Part shown: positions 55,000 through 63,572 of the stretch, in pieces
Numbering within the stretch: position 1 is the stretch's first letter
Layout: every line of letters starts with the position of its first letter
From: Moritella sp. Urea-trap-13
GTDB taxonomy: Bacteria > Pseudomonadota > Gammaproteobacteria > Enterobacterales > Moritellaceae
DNA: 64,000 nt
Assembly: GCF_002836355.1 (NCBI RefSeq)
Contig: NZ_PJCA01000031.1
Location: 1,240,001-1,304,000 of the forward strand
Reading direction: 5' to 3'
Notes under the pieces: generated by a model
Database searches by the model: none
What the model saw: only the letters and a program-made list of their open reading frames with translations
What the model was told of the DNA's origin: nothing
Program-made: the position numbers and the translations under genes

Positions 55000-56016
55000 A
55001 TGTCTAAATATCAAGAAGCTAAAAAAATAGTACGTAATTATTTCGATGCGATGGAAAAAGCCACGCACGAAAATGTAGCAGAAGTACTAAAATCGCATAC
55101 TTCAGAAGATTACCTATGGCGTAGTGTGTACCCATTCCGTGAACAGCAAGGCGCACAAGCAGCAGCTGACATATTCTGGTCACCAATGATGAAATCGATG
55201 ACCCGTATGCAACGTCGTCAAGATATCTTCATCGCGGGTGAAAACGAAGTAACGTCAGGTGAAACCTGGGTAATGAGCATGGGACATTTCATGGGGCTAT
55301 TTGATGCTGAATTCCTTGGTATGCGCCCAACAGGCAAAATTATGAATGTTCGCTACGCTGAATTTAGTTGCGTAGAAAATGGTAAAATCACCAAGACTGG
55401 TTTGTTCTTAGACCTTCTCGGTATGATGGATCAAGCAGGCTGCTACCCACTTCCCCCGTCAACCGGAAAGCACTTTGTCTACCCAGGTCCACGTAATCAC
55501 GATGGTCTGCTATTTGAAGATGCAGATCCTGCCGAAGGCATTGCTACCTTAGCGCTAGTAAACAAAATGGTTGATGATCTATCAGCGCTTAACGATAGCG
55601 GTGCAATGGGCTGTCCACCAGAAGTACTTGCAAAAAGCTGGTCAAAAGACATGGTATGGTATGGGCCTTGTGGTATCGGCGCATCGTATACCATCCCTCG
55701 TTACCAACAACAGCACCAACTGCCGTTCCGTAACAATTTAAAAGACAAAAAATTTAATGGTCACGTTTGTCGTTTTGCTGAAGGCAGTTTCTCTTGTTTC
55801 TTCGGTTGGCCAAACCTTTCAAATACGCCGACAGGTGGTTTTTTAGGTATGCCAGGTGGCGAAGTGAAAGCAAACATGCAAGTAGTCGATGTTTATTATC
55901 GCGACGGTGACAAATTGTCTGAAAACTGGGTATTGATTGATCTACCTTATTGGTTACAACAGCAAGGCTTAGATGTATTTGAACGTACTCAACAAATAGT
56001 AAACCCTACTCTCTAG
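55000..56016 (+). CDS. Tandem SnoaL/NTF2-like protein
   Basis: A 338-aa soluble protein made of two SnoaL-like (NTF2-fold) halves, at about 5-140 and 180-325. First half: IVRNYFDAMEKATHENVAEV, then TGKIMNVRYAEFSCVENGKI and KTGLFLDLLGMMDQAG. Second half: LAKSWSKDMVWYGPCGIGAS and KANMQVVDVYYRDGDKLSEN. Family members act as polyketide cyclases, hydrolases or isomerases; none can be assigned. No signal peptide. GAGAGAT precedes the ATG. It lies between an MFS gene and a LacI gene, with a broken dehydrogenase nearby, so a catabolic role is plausible. Confidence 0.8.
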   Translation: MSKYQEAKKIVRNYFDAMEKATHENVAEVLKSHTSEDYLWRSVYPFREQQGAQAAADIFWSPMMKSMTRMQRRQDIFIAGENEVTSGETWVMSMGHFMGLFDAEFLGMRPTGKIMNVRYAEFSCVENGKITKTGLFLDLLGMMDQAGCYPLPPSTGKHFVYPGPRNHDGLLFEDADPAEGIATLALVNKMVDDLSALNDSGAMGCPPEVLAKSWSKDMVWYGPCGIGASYTIPRYQQQHQLPFRNNLKDKKFNGHVCRFAEGSFSCFFGWPNLSNTPTGGFLGMPGGEVKANMQVVDVYYRDGDKLSENWVLIDLPYWLQQQGLDVFERTQQIVNPTL

Positions 56017-56021
56017 GGTTA

Positions 56022-56051
56022 ATAAGCCTGGGCAAATTAGCTCAGGCTTAT
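56022..56051 (+). terminator. Hairpin after the SnoaL-like gene
   Basis: 12-bp stem ATAAGCCTGGGC / GCTCAGGCTTAT around AAATTA, six bases after the stop. No T-run follows, so it could also be an mRNA-stabilising hairpin. Confidence 0.5.
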
Positions 56052-56080
56052 GAACACCTTGCCTAATTATGTTATTCTAG

Positions 56081-56100
56081 TTTTAGTCACCTCACTAAAA
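56081..56100. promoter_or_regulatory. Possible operator upstream of the LacI gene
   Basis: Inverted repeat TTTTAGT-CACCTC-ACTAAAA ending 14 bases before the ATG. It may be the regulator's own site. The central bases differ from the usual CG centre of LacI operators. Confidence 0.35.
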
Positions 56101-56114
56101 ATAATAGCTCACTC

Positions 56115-57119
56115 ATGAATATACCTAAAGCAAACGCCACTTCAAAAGATGTTGCAAAATTAGCCGGCGTATCTCAATCGACGGTATCTCGTGTTTTTTT
56201 GCCGGGCAGCTCTGTCAGTGAAAAAACCAAAAACAAAGTATTTGCAGCTGCAAAAACGTTAAATTATCGTCCCAATGCTTTTGCTCGTAGTCTAACCACC
56301 AATGAATCTAAACTTATTGGTTTAGTTTTTCCAGATACTGATTACCCTTTACACATGAAAACGCTGCAATTAATATCTAGCGAATTACAAAAAGAAGGTT
56401 ATTCAGCGGTACTGATCCCATGGAAAGTTGACGATGAAGCACTCCACTCTATCCCCAATATTTTTCAGTATCGAGTCGATGGTGTGATCGCGGCTTCGGC
56501 GACATTCAACAAATCACTTTATGAAGAATGTGCCGAATTCAATATCCCTGTTGTTCAGTTCGCAAGAGTGGTTGAAGGTACAAGAAGTAGTCATGTGGTG
56601 AGTGACAACTACGCAGCAGGCCAAACAGCCGCAAAGCATTTTCACAAAAATGGCGTAACATCAGCAATCTACTTAACGGGTGATATACCCACTTTCACTA
56701 ATAATGAACGTAAGGCTGGTTTTTGTAGTGAGTTTGAAAGCCTGACAAATAAACAAGCACATGTTGTTGAAGCCAGCTTTGACTACACAGAGGCTCTAGA
56801 TACAATCAGAGTAGTGCTGAGCCAAGTTAATAGACCTGATGGCGTATTTTGTGCAACCGATAATATTGCAATGGCGCTAATGGATGTGGCTCGTCTAGAG
56901 TTTGGTTTAAAAATTCCAGATGATTTACAAGTGATTGGATTTGATAATATCCCACAAGCAGAATGGTTAAACTATCAACTATCTACCTTTAATCAGGATT
57001 TTAAGCGTTTGGCACGAGAATCAGTAAAAATCATTGTCGATCAAATTATCCAAAAAGATTCAAGTTTAGTTAAGCTCATGCTTCCTGCGCATTTTATAGA
57101 ACGTAAAACCACACGATAA
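56115..57119 (+). CDS. LacI-family transcriptional regulator
   Basis: A 334-aa LacI/GalR repressor. The HTH is SKDVAKLAGVSQSTVSRVF, the hinge SEKTKNKVFAAAKTLNYRPN and AFARSLTT, then a periplasmic-binding-protein-like effector domain (KLIGLVFPDTDYPLHMKTLQ, GVFCATDNIAMALMDVA, IPDDLQVIGFDNIPQAEW). It probably controls the MFS and SnoaL-like genes just upstream, and perhaps the convergent binding-protein gene. Effector unknown, most often a sugar or small metabolite. It ends at a strong shared terminator. Confidence 0.9.
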   Translation: MNIPKANATSKDVAKLAGVSQSTVSRVFLPGSSVSEKTKNKVFAAAKTLNYRPNAFARSLTTNESKLIGLVFPDTDYPLHMKTLQLISSELQKEGYSAVLIPWKVDDEALHSIPNIFQYRVDGVIAASATFNKSLYEECAEFNIPVVQFARVVEGTRSSHVVSDNYAAGQTAAKHFHKNGVTSAIYLTGDIPTFTNNERKAGFCSEFESLTNKQAHVVEASFDYTEALDTIRVVLSQVNRPDGVFCATDNIAMALMDVARLEFGLKIPDDLQVIGFDNIPQAEWLNYQLSTFNQDFKRLARESVKIIVDQIIQKDSSLVKLMLPAHFIERKTTR

Positions 57120-57172
57120 AGTATCACTCCGCAAGTAGAATCCCCCGCATTAATGATACGTTCAGCTGCAGG

Positions 57173-57202
57173 GAACGCGTGACACCTGGGTGTCACGCGT
57201 TC
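57173..57202. terminator. Bidirectional terminator between the LacI and OpuAC-like genes
   Basis: Perfect 13-bp stem GAACGCGTGACAC / GTGTCACGCGTTC with loop CTGG between convergent genes. Confidence 0.7.
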
Positions 57203-57246
57203 ATTTAATCGACCGTATAAAAGTAATGACAACCTCAAATTTAATT

Positions 57247-58020
57247 CTACTTATCTAACCAATTTCGGGTGACTACATCTAACGCTTGCCCTTCACGACA
57301 CACTTTATAATCAAGTTCAGCAATAATTTCATTTGAAAAACGAAGTTCATCTAATTGAGCAAGTTGGTCACTCGTGAATTTTTCAGCACGATCTTGACGA
57401 AGAAGAAGTACAGCTCGGTCAACGATCCCCAATAAAGCTTTTGGTTCTATAATTTCTCGAATTGTAAATTTGTGGTGCAAAAACTGTGGTTTCCACAGGG
57501 GCACAACTAGCCATTCGTTATTCGCCACCGCATGCTCATAAGCAGTAAAACAATCTTCTTCAGTACCTATGTGGAATTGATACCCTGCGTCACTCAAATG
57601 GTACTGTTCCATCATTTCAATCGAGAAACGAGTAATACCAGCACCAGGGTTAATACCTTGTATATCTTTATTCATACGTTCGATAACATCAAGCTTGAGT
57701 AAGTCATCGACTTGAGAAACTGCTTCTTCTGGCACATAATCTGGCACGCCCCATAATGCATATGGTGAATAGTGTAAGCCTAACTCTAACAATGGAGCTA
57801 CTTCTTCGACATCAGCTTTATAGATACCGTGACTTGATGGTAGCCATGCAGAAGAGAGTATATCGACTTCACCTGATTTAAGTTTTTGGAAGTTTTCTTG
57901 ATGTGGGGAGTAAATACGCTTCGCTTCAAAACCCATATCTGTTAATACATGGCTAATCAAAGAAGCGGTTACACGATGGAAAGAAAGATCGGTTACACCA
58001 ATAGTAATTATTTTTGACAT
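57247..58020 (-). CDS. OpuAC/ProX-like substrate-binding protein without signal peptide
   Basis: A 257-aa member of the glycine-betaine/choline binding family. The opening KIITIGVTDLSFHRVTASLI starts directly in the first beta strand with no signal peptide, so a periplasmic location is not supported. Family features: SGEVDILSSAWLPSSHGIY (W59 and S/H ligand area), YSPYALWGVPDYVPEEA, GINPGAGITRFSIEMM, WLVVPLWKPQFLHH. No permease or ATPase gene is next to it. Upstream on the same strand lies a short-chain dehydrogenase relic. It may be a cytoplasmic binding or sensing protein, or a decayed importer component. Confidence 0.78.
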   Translation of the reverse strand: MSKIITIGVTDLSFHRVTASLISHVLTDMGFEAKRIYSPHQENFQKLKSGEVDILSSAWLPSSHGIYKADVEEVAPLLELGLHYSPYALWGVPDYVPEEAVSQVDDLLKLDVIERMNKDIQGINPGAGITRFSIEMMEQYHLSDAGYQFHIGTEEDCFTAYEHAVANNEWLVVPLWKPQFLHHKFTIREIIEPKALLGIVDRAVLLLRQDRAEKFTSDQLAQLDELRFSNEIIAELDYKVCREGQALDVVTRNWLDK

Positions 58021-58047
58021 AATTGTTCACTCGTTAAGAATAGATTT

Positions 58048-58234
58048 TCACTTGTTTAGTGCGTTTATCTCGTCAGCAAAATGCTCAATAGTACCGATAG
58101 ATTCGAAGTAGCTATGCACCGCATTTTCATCACTGATATCCAACCCTGTCTTACGGCTTGCAACGTGAACGATATTGCTATCATTATCAAAATGTTCCGC
58201 CAATGATTACGTAAGTTATTTTTTCCTGTTTCAT
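58048..58234 (-). pseudogene. Relic of a short-chain dehydrogenase/reductase gene
   Basis: The minus strand starts MKQEKITYVIIGGT, the first strand of an SDR, then loses the SGIG nucleotide-binding part and shifts frame. After the break a second frame reads HFDNDSNIVHVASRKTGLDI and SDENAVHSYFESIGTIEHF, the usual next segment of this SDR type, then ends ADEINALNK and stop. The rest (about 180 residues, including the catalytic Tyr and Lys) is missing. So the gene has at least one, probably two, internal deletions. AGAGGG lies upstream of the old start. It immediately precedes the OpuAC-like gene on the same strand. Confidence 0.8.
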
Positions 58235-58723
58235 CGCCCATTCCCTCTCTTATTTTTTTCGCCATTATAAGCATTTGTATTAATTTGATAATTGGGTTAA
58301 ATAAATATTCACTATTCGGTTAATGTGAACAATCAGAATAAAATGAAATGCGATTAATGAAGGTAAGTCATGCTAGGGGGGCAATATATTCGTAAACTCA
58401 AGACTGAGCTAACAGATATAGTTGAAGCGAATGCTCCGCAACACAATTTTTTGTACGCCAGCAACGTAGTAATACGTTGATAGTTTTAAACACTACAATA
58501 CAAGCCCAACAGGGCATAAACATAACCGAATTAAATTTGTGAGGAGATTGGAAAGCTGATATTAAATCTGGGAAAATCACTGAAAAAAGCAGTTAATAGA
58601 AATGGTTCATTGGCTTATAAGAGCGCTTTACACGCTCGCTATATAATATATCTAATATTGCCCCTTGTTCTTAGACTGAAGGTTACAGCACAACTCTCGT
58701 AACGAAACGTGCAGAACGGATTG
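58235..58723. other. Region without a supported gene, between the dehydrogenase relic and the lipoprotein
   Basis: About 490 bases. A 36-codon frame at 58370-58480 has AAGG upstream but no recognised product, and another frame-broken stretch follows near 58540. The region looks decayed, perhaps the remains of another gene. No insertion-sequence ends or target-site repeats were found. Confidence 0.4.
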
Positions 58724-60190
58724 TTACGACGAGCACCCACCTAAGGACATATCGGCTTCAGAAGCCCCACACTCATTAGTAATCTTCCCATTTTCATAAT
58801 AAGTCACTCTTTGCCACTTCCACTTATTATCTAAGTTATGACGATAGGTTACAACTCGTGCATTTTTATCTTGAGCATTGCCTATCGCATATTTAATATG
58901 CGTCCATCCATCAGCCCCATAGAATTCGCTACCATCAAAATCAGTGTCTAGTATTACATCACGAACAGCATTAATCCGTTCTTTAATCTGCTCATTCGTC
59001 ACAGTGTCAGCAACGCCTATTAAATCACTAAAACTGCTATTATTTCCTGGTAAATAACGATATTCACTAACGCGAATCAAAACATTGTCTTGATAGTCTT
59101 TTGTCTTCAACGTTTGTGTAACTGTGCCAGCAATAATTTTATTTTTACATTCATCCCAATTATCCACCTCAACATCAATGGAATTCATAACTTCCGATGA
59201 CTGCGTCGCTAATATTTCATCGAAATAACACTTGAACTTAACATTGTCGCTGCTCAGCGATAAGTTAGTCCTTTTCGTAATATCAACACCATAACGAACG
59301 GTTGTCAGCATTTCACCTTGGGCAATTAAAGCACCTTTGGTTTGTAAGTCATCCGAAACCAAATGAGTTTTAGAGTTTAAACTACCGTCAGCGGTCAGGA
59401 TAACTTGATGGCGATACCATTTTTTGTTATACGCTTCTAACGTTACATCCCACTCACCTAAATAGTACTCAACCCACGCAAGCTCGGCATTTGGATTAAC
59501 TTCATTTAACTCGACTGTCTCAGCGTATGATTTTTGTAAACCTGGGACTATTTTTTTAGCAAAGACATGTAATGCAGCATCATCTGAAGCCACATAGTCA
59601 CTATATAGTTCATCAACAGTGACGTTATAATGGTTTGCCACTCGTTTGCTTTGCTCTGTTAATTTCTGCCCAATATCATATCTAAGCTGTTGATCGGCCA
59701 ATATCGATTCACAGCTTAAAGCTGATGATTGTGACTTTGATAACTCTTTTTCAACTTCACTCCACAAAACTGTTGTTAATGGCGTTAAGTTGAGAAGATC
59801 TTTATCCGCACTTAGTGCAAAAGACGGTGGAAATACCATCGAATAAGCTTCATCAATGGGGATGTTGGGAGCATCACTGTCCACCGCACCAACTGGTACA
59901 TCAACAACGACAGGAACATATTGCGAACATTTTTGGTAGCTAGCAGGTACAGCTAAGTCAAAATCACCTTCACTTTTGGTCACCGTGAAAGGTTCATTTT
60001 CATCACGCTTATTATTAAAGTTTAAGTCAAGGTAAACAGTCGCCCCTGTGATGTAGCCATCTATGACCTTACCTGACATTGTCGTTGCGACTCCAGCTGA
60101 TGAGCTAGAATCGGAATCAGAAGCGCCACCACAACCAGCTAGCAATGAGCCTATAGCCAAACACAATAAATTTCTCGTAATACAACGCAT
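58724..60190 (-). CDS. Large hypothetical lipoprotein
   Basis: A 488-aa predicted lipoprotein. The lipobox is LLAGC with Cys20, followed by a Ser/Asp-rich linker (GGASDSDSSSSAGVAT). A short beta domain at about 35-75 (SGKVIDGYITGATVYLDLNF followed by NNKRDENEP) resembles carboxypeptidase-regulatory-like/SdrD-type acidic loops. The central region is mixed and helical; a C-terminal part from about 250 alternates beta-like strands (WDVTLEAYNKKWYRHQVILT, RVVTYRHNLDNKWKWQRVTY). No catalytic motif is recognised. AAGGT precedes the ATG. The signal and linker suggest surface or periplasmic location. Single gene. Confidence 0.72.
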   Translation of the reverse strand: MRCITRNLLCLAIGSLLAGCGGASDSDSSSSAGVATTMSGKVIDGYITGATVYLDLNFNNKRDENEPFTVTKSEGDFDLAVPASYQKCSQYVPVVVDVPVGAVDSDAPNIPIDEAYSMVFPPSFALSADKDLLNLTPLTTVLWSEVEKELSKSQSSALSCESILADQQLRYDIGQKLTEQSKRVANHYNVTVDELYSDYVASDDAALHVFAKKIVPGLQKSYAETVELNEVNPNAELAWVEYYLGEWDVTLEAYNKKWYRHQVILTADGSLNSKTHLVSDDLQTKGALIAQGEMLTTVRYGVDITKRTNLSLSSDNVKFKCYFDEILATQSSEVMNSIDVEVDNWDECKNKIIAGTVTQTLKTKDYQDNVLIRVSEYRYLPGNNSSFSDLIGVADTVTNEQIKERINAVRDVILDTDFDGSEFYGADGWTHIKYAIGNAQDKNARVVTYRHNLDNKWKWQRVTYYENGKITNECGASEADMSLGGCSS

Positions 60191-60732
60191 ATCATTACCT
60201 TTATTAATTCTAATAATTCATTTTATCTATTTAAAACACCACAACATCACACTGTATTTCATATTGATATATAGCAATAAATACAGTGTGTCTTTTTCAG
60301 CAATAACGTTATATACACGAAAATTTAAATCATTGGTGATTGGTATCTAATTTCGCGCATTATGCCAGTTCGATATAAATATGCCCACTATATCCTTAAA
60401 ACTCTTTGAGTTTATTTAGTTATAATAAAGGCACTGCTTATTACCAAATTAAAAGATAAGGCCGGTGGCATTTTACATTATAAGTACATACTGTAGATTA
60501 CGGCGTAGCTTAAAATCCGCCTTACTCACAGCACTTAGTTAAATTTACTTGCATAGATATACCAACCATTAGTGACCGAAATCACTAATTACGTTAAACT
60601 AGCGACAATTATCAGACTATCGCAGGAAAAGTTTACTCGCTGCTTTAGCAACCAACTTTCAGACCAACACATTTAGTACCCCACAAAGTACCTCATGTGA
60701 CCGAAAGATAAAATAAAAGGTTTATATTTCAA
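60191..60732. other. Intergenic region upstream of rbgA
   Basis: About 540 bases between divergent genes. The only notable element is the palindrome at 60569-60588 described separately. A T-rich stretch at 60240-60300 has no reading frame with a ribosome site. Confidence 0.45.
60569..60588. promoter_or_regulatory. CRP-like palindrome upstream of rbgA
   Basis: TTAGTGACCGAAATCACTAA is a perfect inverted repeat with seven-base arms. Its core GTGA-N6-TCAC equals the CRP consensus core. It lies 144 bases upstream of the rbgA ATG. Confidence 0.45.
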
Positions 60733-61659
60733 ATGACTAGAAGTTCAATTCAGTGGTACCCAGGGCACATGCATAAAGCCCGTAAAGAGATCGCGGAAGT
60801 AATGCCGCAAATGGACCTCATTATCGAAGTGCTTGATGCGCGTATTCCTTACAGCAGTGAGAATCCAATGATCTCAGAGCTACGTGGTGATACCCCTTGT
60901 ATTAAAATTCTCAATAAAAGTGATCTTGCAGACCCGATTGTTACTGCGCAATGGTTAGAATATCTAGAATTAGAAGAAGGCGTTAAAGCCTATGCCTTTA
61001 CTACGCAAGAAGTGCATGAGATCAAAAAGATCCCTGCCCTAGCACGCAAATTAGTACCAAATAAAGAAGGTGCCGACAAAGTAATTAAAGCGATGATCAT
61101 GGGTATTCCAAACGTGGGTAAATCAACCACGATTAATATTCTTGCTAACCGTATTATTGCTAAGACTGGTAATGAGCCAGCGGTAACGAAGCAACAGCAA
61201 CGTATCAAACTTGATAACGGTATCGTCTTATCAGATACCCCTGGTATGTTGTGGCCGAAAGTACAAAATCCACTTTCAGGCTACCGTTTAGCATCAACAG
61301 GCGCAATTAAAGATACTGCGATTGAATATGATGATATCGGTATGTATGCCGCTGAGTACATGTGTAAAACTTACCCAGAAGCAATGCGTGAGCGTTACAA
61401 GCTAGATAACCTAGACAAGACAGACATCGAATTGTTAGAAGACATTGGCCGTGGTCGTGGTTGTTTAGGTCCAGGCGGTTTTGTTGATTTAAACAAAGCA
61501 GCTGCGATTCTAATCAATGAATTACGTACCGCTAAAATCTGCCGTCTTAGCTTAGAAACACCAGCAATGGCTGAAGCAGAGAAAAAAGCTGTTATCGAGC
61601 GATTAGCGCTTGAAGGCGAGAAGATTAAGAAGCGTAAGCCAAAGAAAAGACGTCGTTGA
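60733..61659 (+). CDS. rbgA: Ribosome biogenesis GTPase RbgA/YlqF
   Basis: Circularly permuted GTPase assisting late 50S subunit assembly. 308 aa. G4 (NKSD, 61-64) precedes G1 (GIPNVGKST, 124-132) and G3 (DTPG, 168-171), the permuted order. The opening IQWYPGHMHKARKEIAEVMP and the RbgA-type C-terminal region (GRGRGCLGPGGFVDLNKAA) fit YlqF. The C terminus is very basic (KKRKPKKRRR), suited to rRNA contact. It ends in a strong terminator. The gene is typical of marine gammaproteobacteria but absent from E. coli. Confidence 0.92.
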   Translation: MTRSSIQWYPGHMHKARKEIAEVMPQMDLIIEVLDARIPYSSENPMISELRGDTPCIKILNKSDLADPIVTAQWLEYLELEEGVKAYAFTTQEVHEIKKIPALARKLVPNKEGADKVIKAMIMGIPNVGKSTTINILANRIIAKTGNEPAVTKQQQRIKLDNGIVLSDTPGMLWPKVQNPLSGYRLASTGAIKDTAIEYDDIGMYAAEYMCKTYPEAMRERYKLDNLDKTDIELLEDIGRGRGCLGPGGFVDLNKAAAILINELRTAKICRLSLETPAMAEAEKKAVIERLALEGEKIKKRKPKKRRR

Positions 61660-61713
61660 TCCAATCTGGGCGATATAATACTGTCGCCTATATTTGCTAT
61701 CCCGTTTAAATGT

Positions 61714-61746
61714 AAAAAGCCTCTGTGCAGAAACAGAGGCTTTTTT
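61714..61746 (+). terminator. Terminator of rbgA
   Basis: Stem AAAAAGCCTCTGT / ACAGAGGC with TTTTTT following, loop of six bases. Confidence 0.92.
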
Positions 61747-61812
61747 GTATCTTCAATTCACAGCAGTACGATTACTTAATTATTATTTAATAACTATTTA
61801 CTTAATAACTAT

Positions 61813-62307
61813 TTATTTAATAATTAAGCGTACATCATCGTCATCGCCCAATTCAATAATGAATTGTTGCTTATCTGCTTTTACAGAACGATTAACCCAT
61901 TCCAGTGGAATAGTTATAGAACCCATTTCACCGTCAAAGATCTCGTCTTGATTGATTTGAAAATCAGCATCTTTTTCTGGATGGCAACCAACAGCATAAG
62001 CCAACGTGCCACGCTCAATTGGCGAGATATCACTTGAGACGTTGTTCATAATGAACACACCGTGCTCAGCCATCAAGGTTAATTGCGCTGTCAGCTTTTT
62101 AGGATTCAGTTGATTAACATCTGGCCAGAAGTTAAGGCCCTTACTTAATGCTTCAACTTCAGTGTTGCCATGTTCATCAACAACTTTAGAACCTTTGAAC
62201 TTGCTTGCATCCCAAAGATCATCATAAGTAGGGGTAAAAGTATTTGCAGCGAGTGCTTCCGCTTCAATCGGCAAAACTTCATCAAGAGAAAATATAATTC
62301 GTTTCAT
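61813..62307 (-). CDS. Hypothetical protein (164 aa)
   Basis: Not recognised with certainty. A soluble 164-aa acidic protein: KRIIFSLDEVLPIEAEALAA, TPTYDDLWDASKFKGSKVVD, TAQLTLMAEHGVFIMNNVS, AYAVGCHPEKDADFQ, and an acidic C terminus LGDDDDVRLIIK. The AEHGVFIM stretch resembles DUF3085-type proteins, known from plasmids and some chromosomes, but this is a weak memory. Two starts are possible; I chose the ATG at 62307 because a longer frame to 62343 would start inside the terminator hairpin upstream. Single gene. Confidence 0.65.
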   Translation of the reverse strand: MKRIIFSLDEVLPIEAEALAANTFTPTYDDLWDASKFKGSKVVDEHGNTEVEALSKGLNFWPDVNQLNPKKLTAQLTLMAEHGVFIMNNVSSDISPIERGTLAYAVGCHPEKDADFQINQDEIFDGEMGSITIPLEWVNRSVKADKQQFIIELGDDDDVRLIIK

Positions 62308-62329
62308 TGTTGTCCGCTCTTTAATGACA

Positions 62330-62355
62330 AAAGCACAAACCAAAGTTTGTGCTTT
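62330..62355 (-). terminator. Terminator of aroG
   Basis: 11-bp stem AAAGCACAAAC / GTTTGTGCTTT with a four-base loop, 73 bases after the aroG stop and before the next minus-strand gene. Confidence 0.75.
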
Positions 62356-62427
62356 ATAGCTTGAGTATATAATATCTCGAACTATATACCTAAACAGCGT
62401 TGCAATGCAAGTTAGCTGACCGCTTGC

Positions 62428-63489
62428 TTATTTAACGGTGCGGCGTGTAGCAACTGCATCAGATAGCTGTGCCATCATAGTTTCAGTATCAGCCCAACCG
62501 ATGCAAGCATCTGTGATACTTTGACCGTAAGTTTCTACCTTACCATCAATTAGATCTTGACGACCTTCAACTAAATGACTTTCCACCATCACACCAAAGA
62601 TTGCACTATTACCTGCGCTGATCTGGCCTGAAACGTCAGTCGAAACATCCATTTGTTTCTGGAATTTCTTCTCACTATTTGCGTGGCTAAAATCAATCAT
62701 GATGTTAACGTCTTGCTTAGCAGACTCTAACTGAGTTGTAATTGTCGCTACATCATCAGCAGAATAGTTGGTCGACTTATTACCACCACGTAGGATGATA
62801 TGACAATCAGGGTTACCTGCAGTAGAGATTATTGCCGAGTGACCAAATTTAGTTACTGATAAGAAATGGTGCGGTGCGTTAGCACTACCAATCGCATCAA
62901 TCGCTACTTTAATTGTACCGTCGGTGCCGTTTTTGAAACCAACAGGGCAAGACATACCAGAAGCCAGTTCACGGTGAACTTGTGACTCTGTAGTACGTGC
63001 ACCAATTGCGCCCCAACTCATTAGGTCACCAACATATTGTGGTGTGATCATATCAAGGAATTCACCTGCAGTTGGTAGACCCATCGCATTCACATCAAGC
63101 AATAATTTACGTGCAATACGTACACCATCATTTAATTGGAAGCTGTCGTTAAGATAAGGGTCATTGATTAAACCTTTCCAACCTACAGTTGTACGTGGTT
63201 TTTCAAAATAAACACGCATAACAATTTCGAGAGTATCTTTATATTTTTCACGTAATGCCACTAGTCGCTCTGCATATTCTAACGCAGCTTCTGTGTCATG
63301 AATTGAACAAGGTCCAACAATCACTAAAAGGCGATCGTCTTCTTGTTTAAGAATTTGGCTAATACTATTACGTGATTCAAATACTGTTTTAGTCACATCA
63401 TCAGAAGCAGGGTATTTTTCTAACACTGCAATTGGCGGTAATAATTCTTTTACTTCACGGATTCTGACGTCGTCTGTTTGATAATGCAT
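62428..63489 (-). CDS. aroG: 3-deoxy-D-arabino-heptulosonate 7-phosphate synthase, phenylalanine-sensitive type
   Basis: First enzyme of the shikimate pathway, joining phosphoenolpyruvate and erythrose 4-phosphate. 353 aa (E. coli AroG 350). Seen: the opening YQTDDVRIREVKELLPPIAV, VIVGPCSIHD, the long conserved RVYFEKPRTTVGWKGLINDP, GAIGARTTESQVHRELASGM, and CHIILRGG, plus metal-site IDFSHANS. The N-terminal region is closer to AroG than to AroF or AroH from memory, so feedback by phenylalanine is likely. A TyrR-like box lies upstream. Monocistronic. Confidence 0.95.
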   Translation of the reverse strand: MHYQTDDVRIREVKELLPPIAVLEKYPASDDVTKTVFESRNSISQILKQEDDRLLVIVGPCSIHDTEAALEYAERLVALREKYKDTLEIVMRVYFEKPRTTVGWKGLINDPYLNDSFQLNDGVRIARKLLLDVNAMGLPTAGEFLDMITPQYVGDLMSWGAIGARTTESQVHRELASGMSCPVGFKNGTDGTIKVAIDAIGSANAPHHFLSVTKFGHSAIISTAGNPDCHIILRGGNKSTNYSADDVATITTQLESAKQDVNIMIDFSHANSEKKFQKQMDVSTDVSGQISAGNSAIFGVMVESHLVEGRQDLIDGKVETYGQSITDACIGWADTETMMAQLSDAVATRRTVK

Positions 63490-63554
63490 ACTAATAATAT
63501 TCCTTTATTCGCCCTCAGGCATTCATACTCTAATGTGATATTGTCCGCATTCAA

Positions 63555-63572
63555 TGTAACGTCTATTTCACT
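63555..63572. promoter_or_regulatory. Possible TyrR box upstream of aroG
   Basis: TGTAACGTCTATTTCACT fits TGTAAA-N6-TTTACA in 9 of 12 specified bases and keeps the invariant G and C spaced by 14 bases. It lies 66 bases before the aroG ATG. Confidence 0.35.

Noticed and set aside
58065-58274. 69-codon frame on the minus strand in the dehydrogenase relic
   Set aside because: It straddles the deletion junction and mixes two frames; the SDR-like words lie in other frames, so it is not a real gene.
58370-58480. 36-codon plus-strand frame with AAGG upstream
   Set aside because: Too short and unrecognised, in a region that looks decayed. Kept only as part of the intergenic note.
62308-62343. Extended start for the 164-aa unknown gene
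   Set aside because: The extra 12 codons lie partly in the aroG terminator hairpin, so the ATG at 62307 is preferred.
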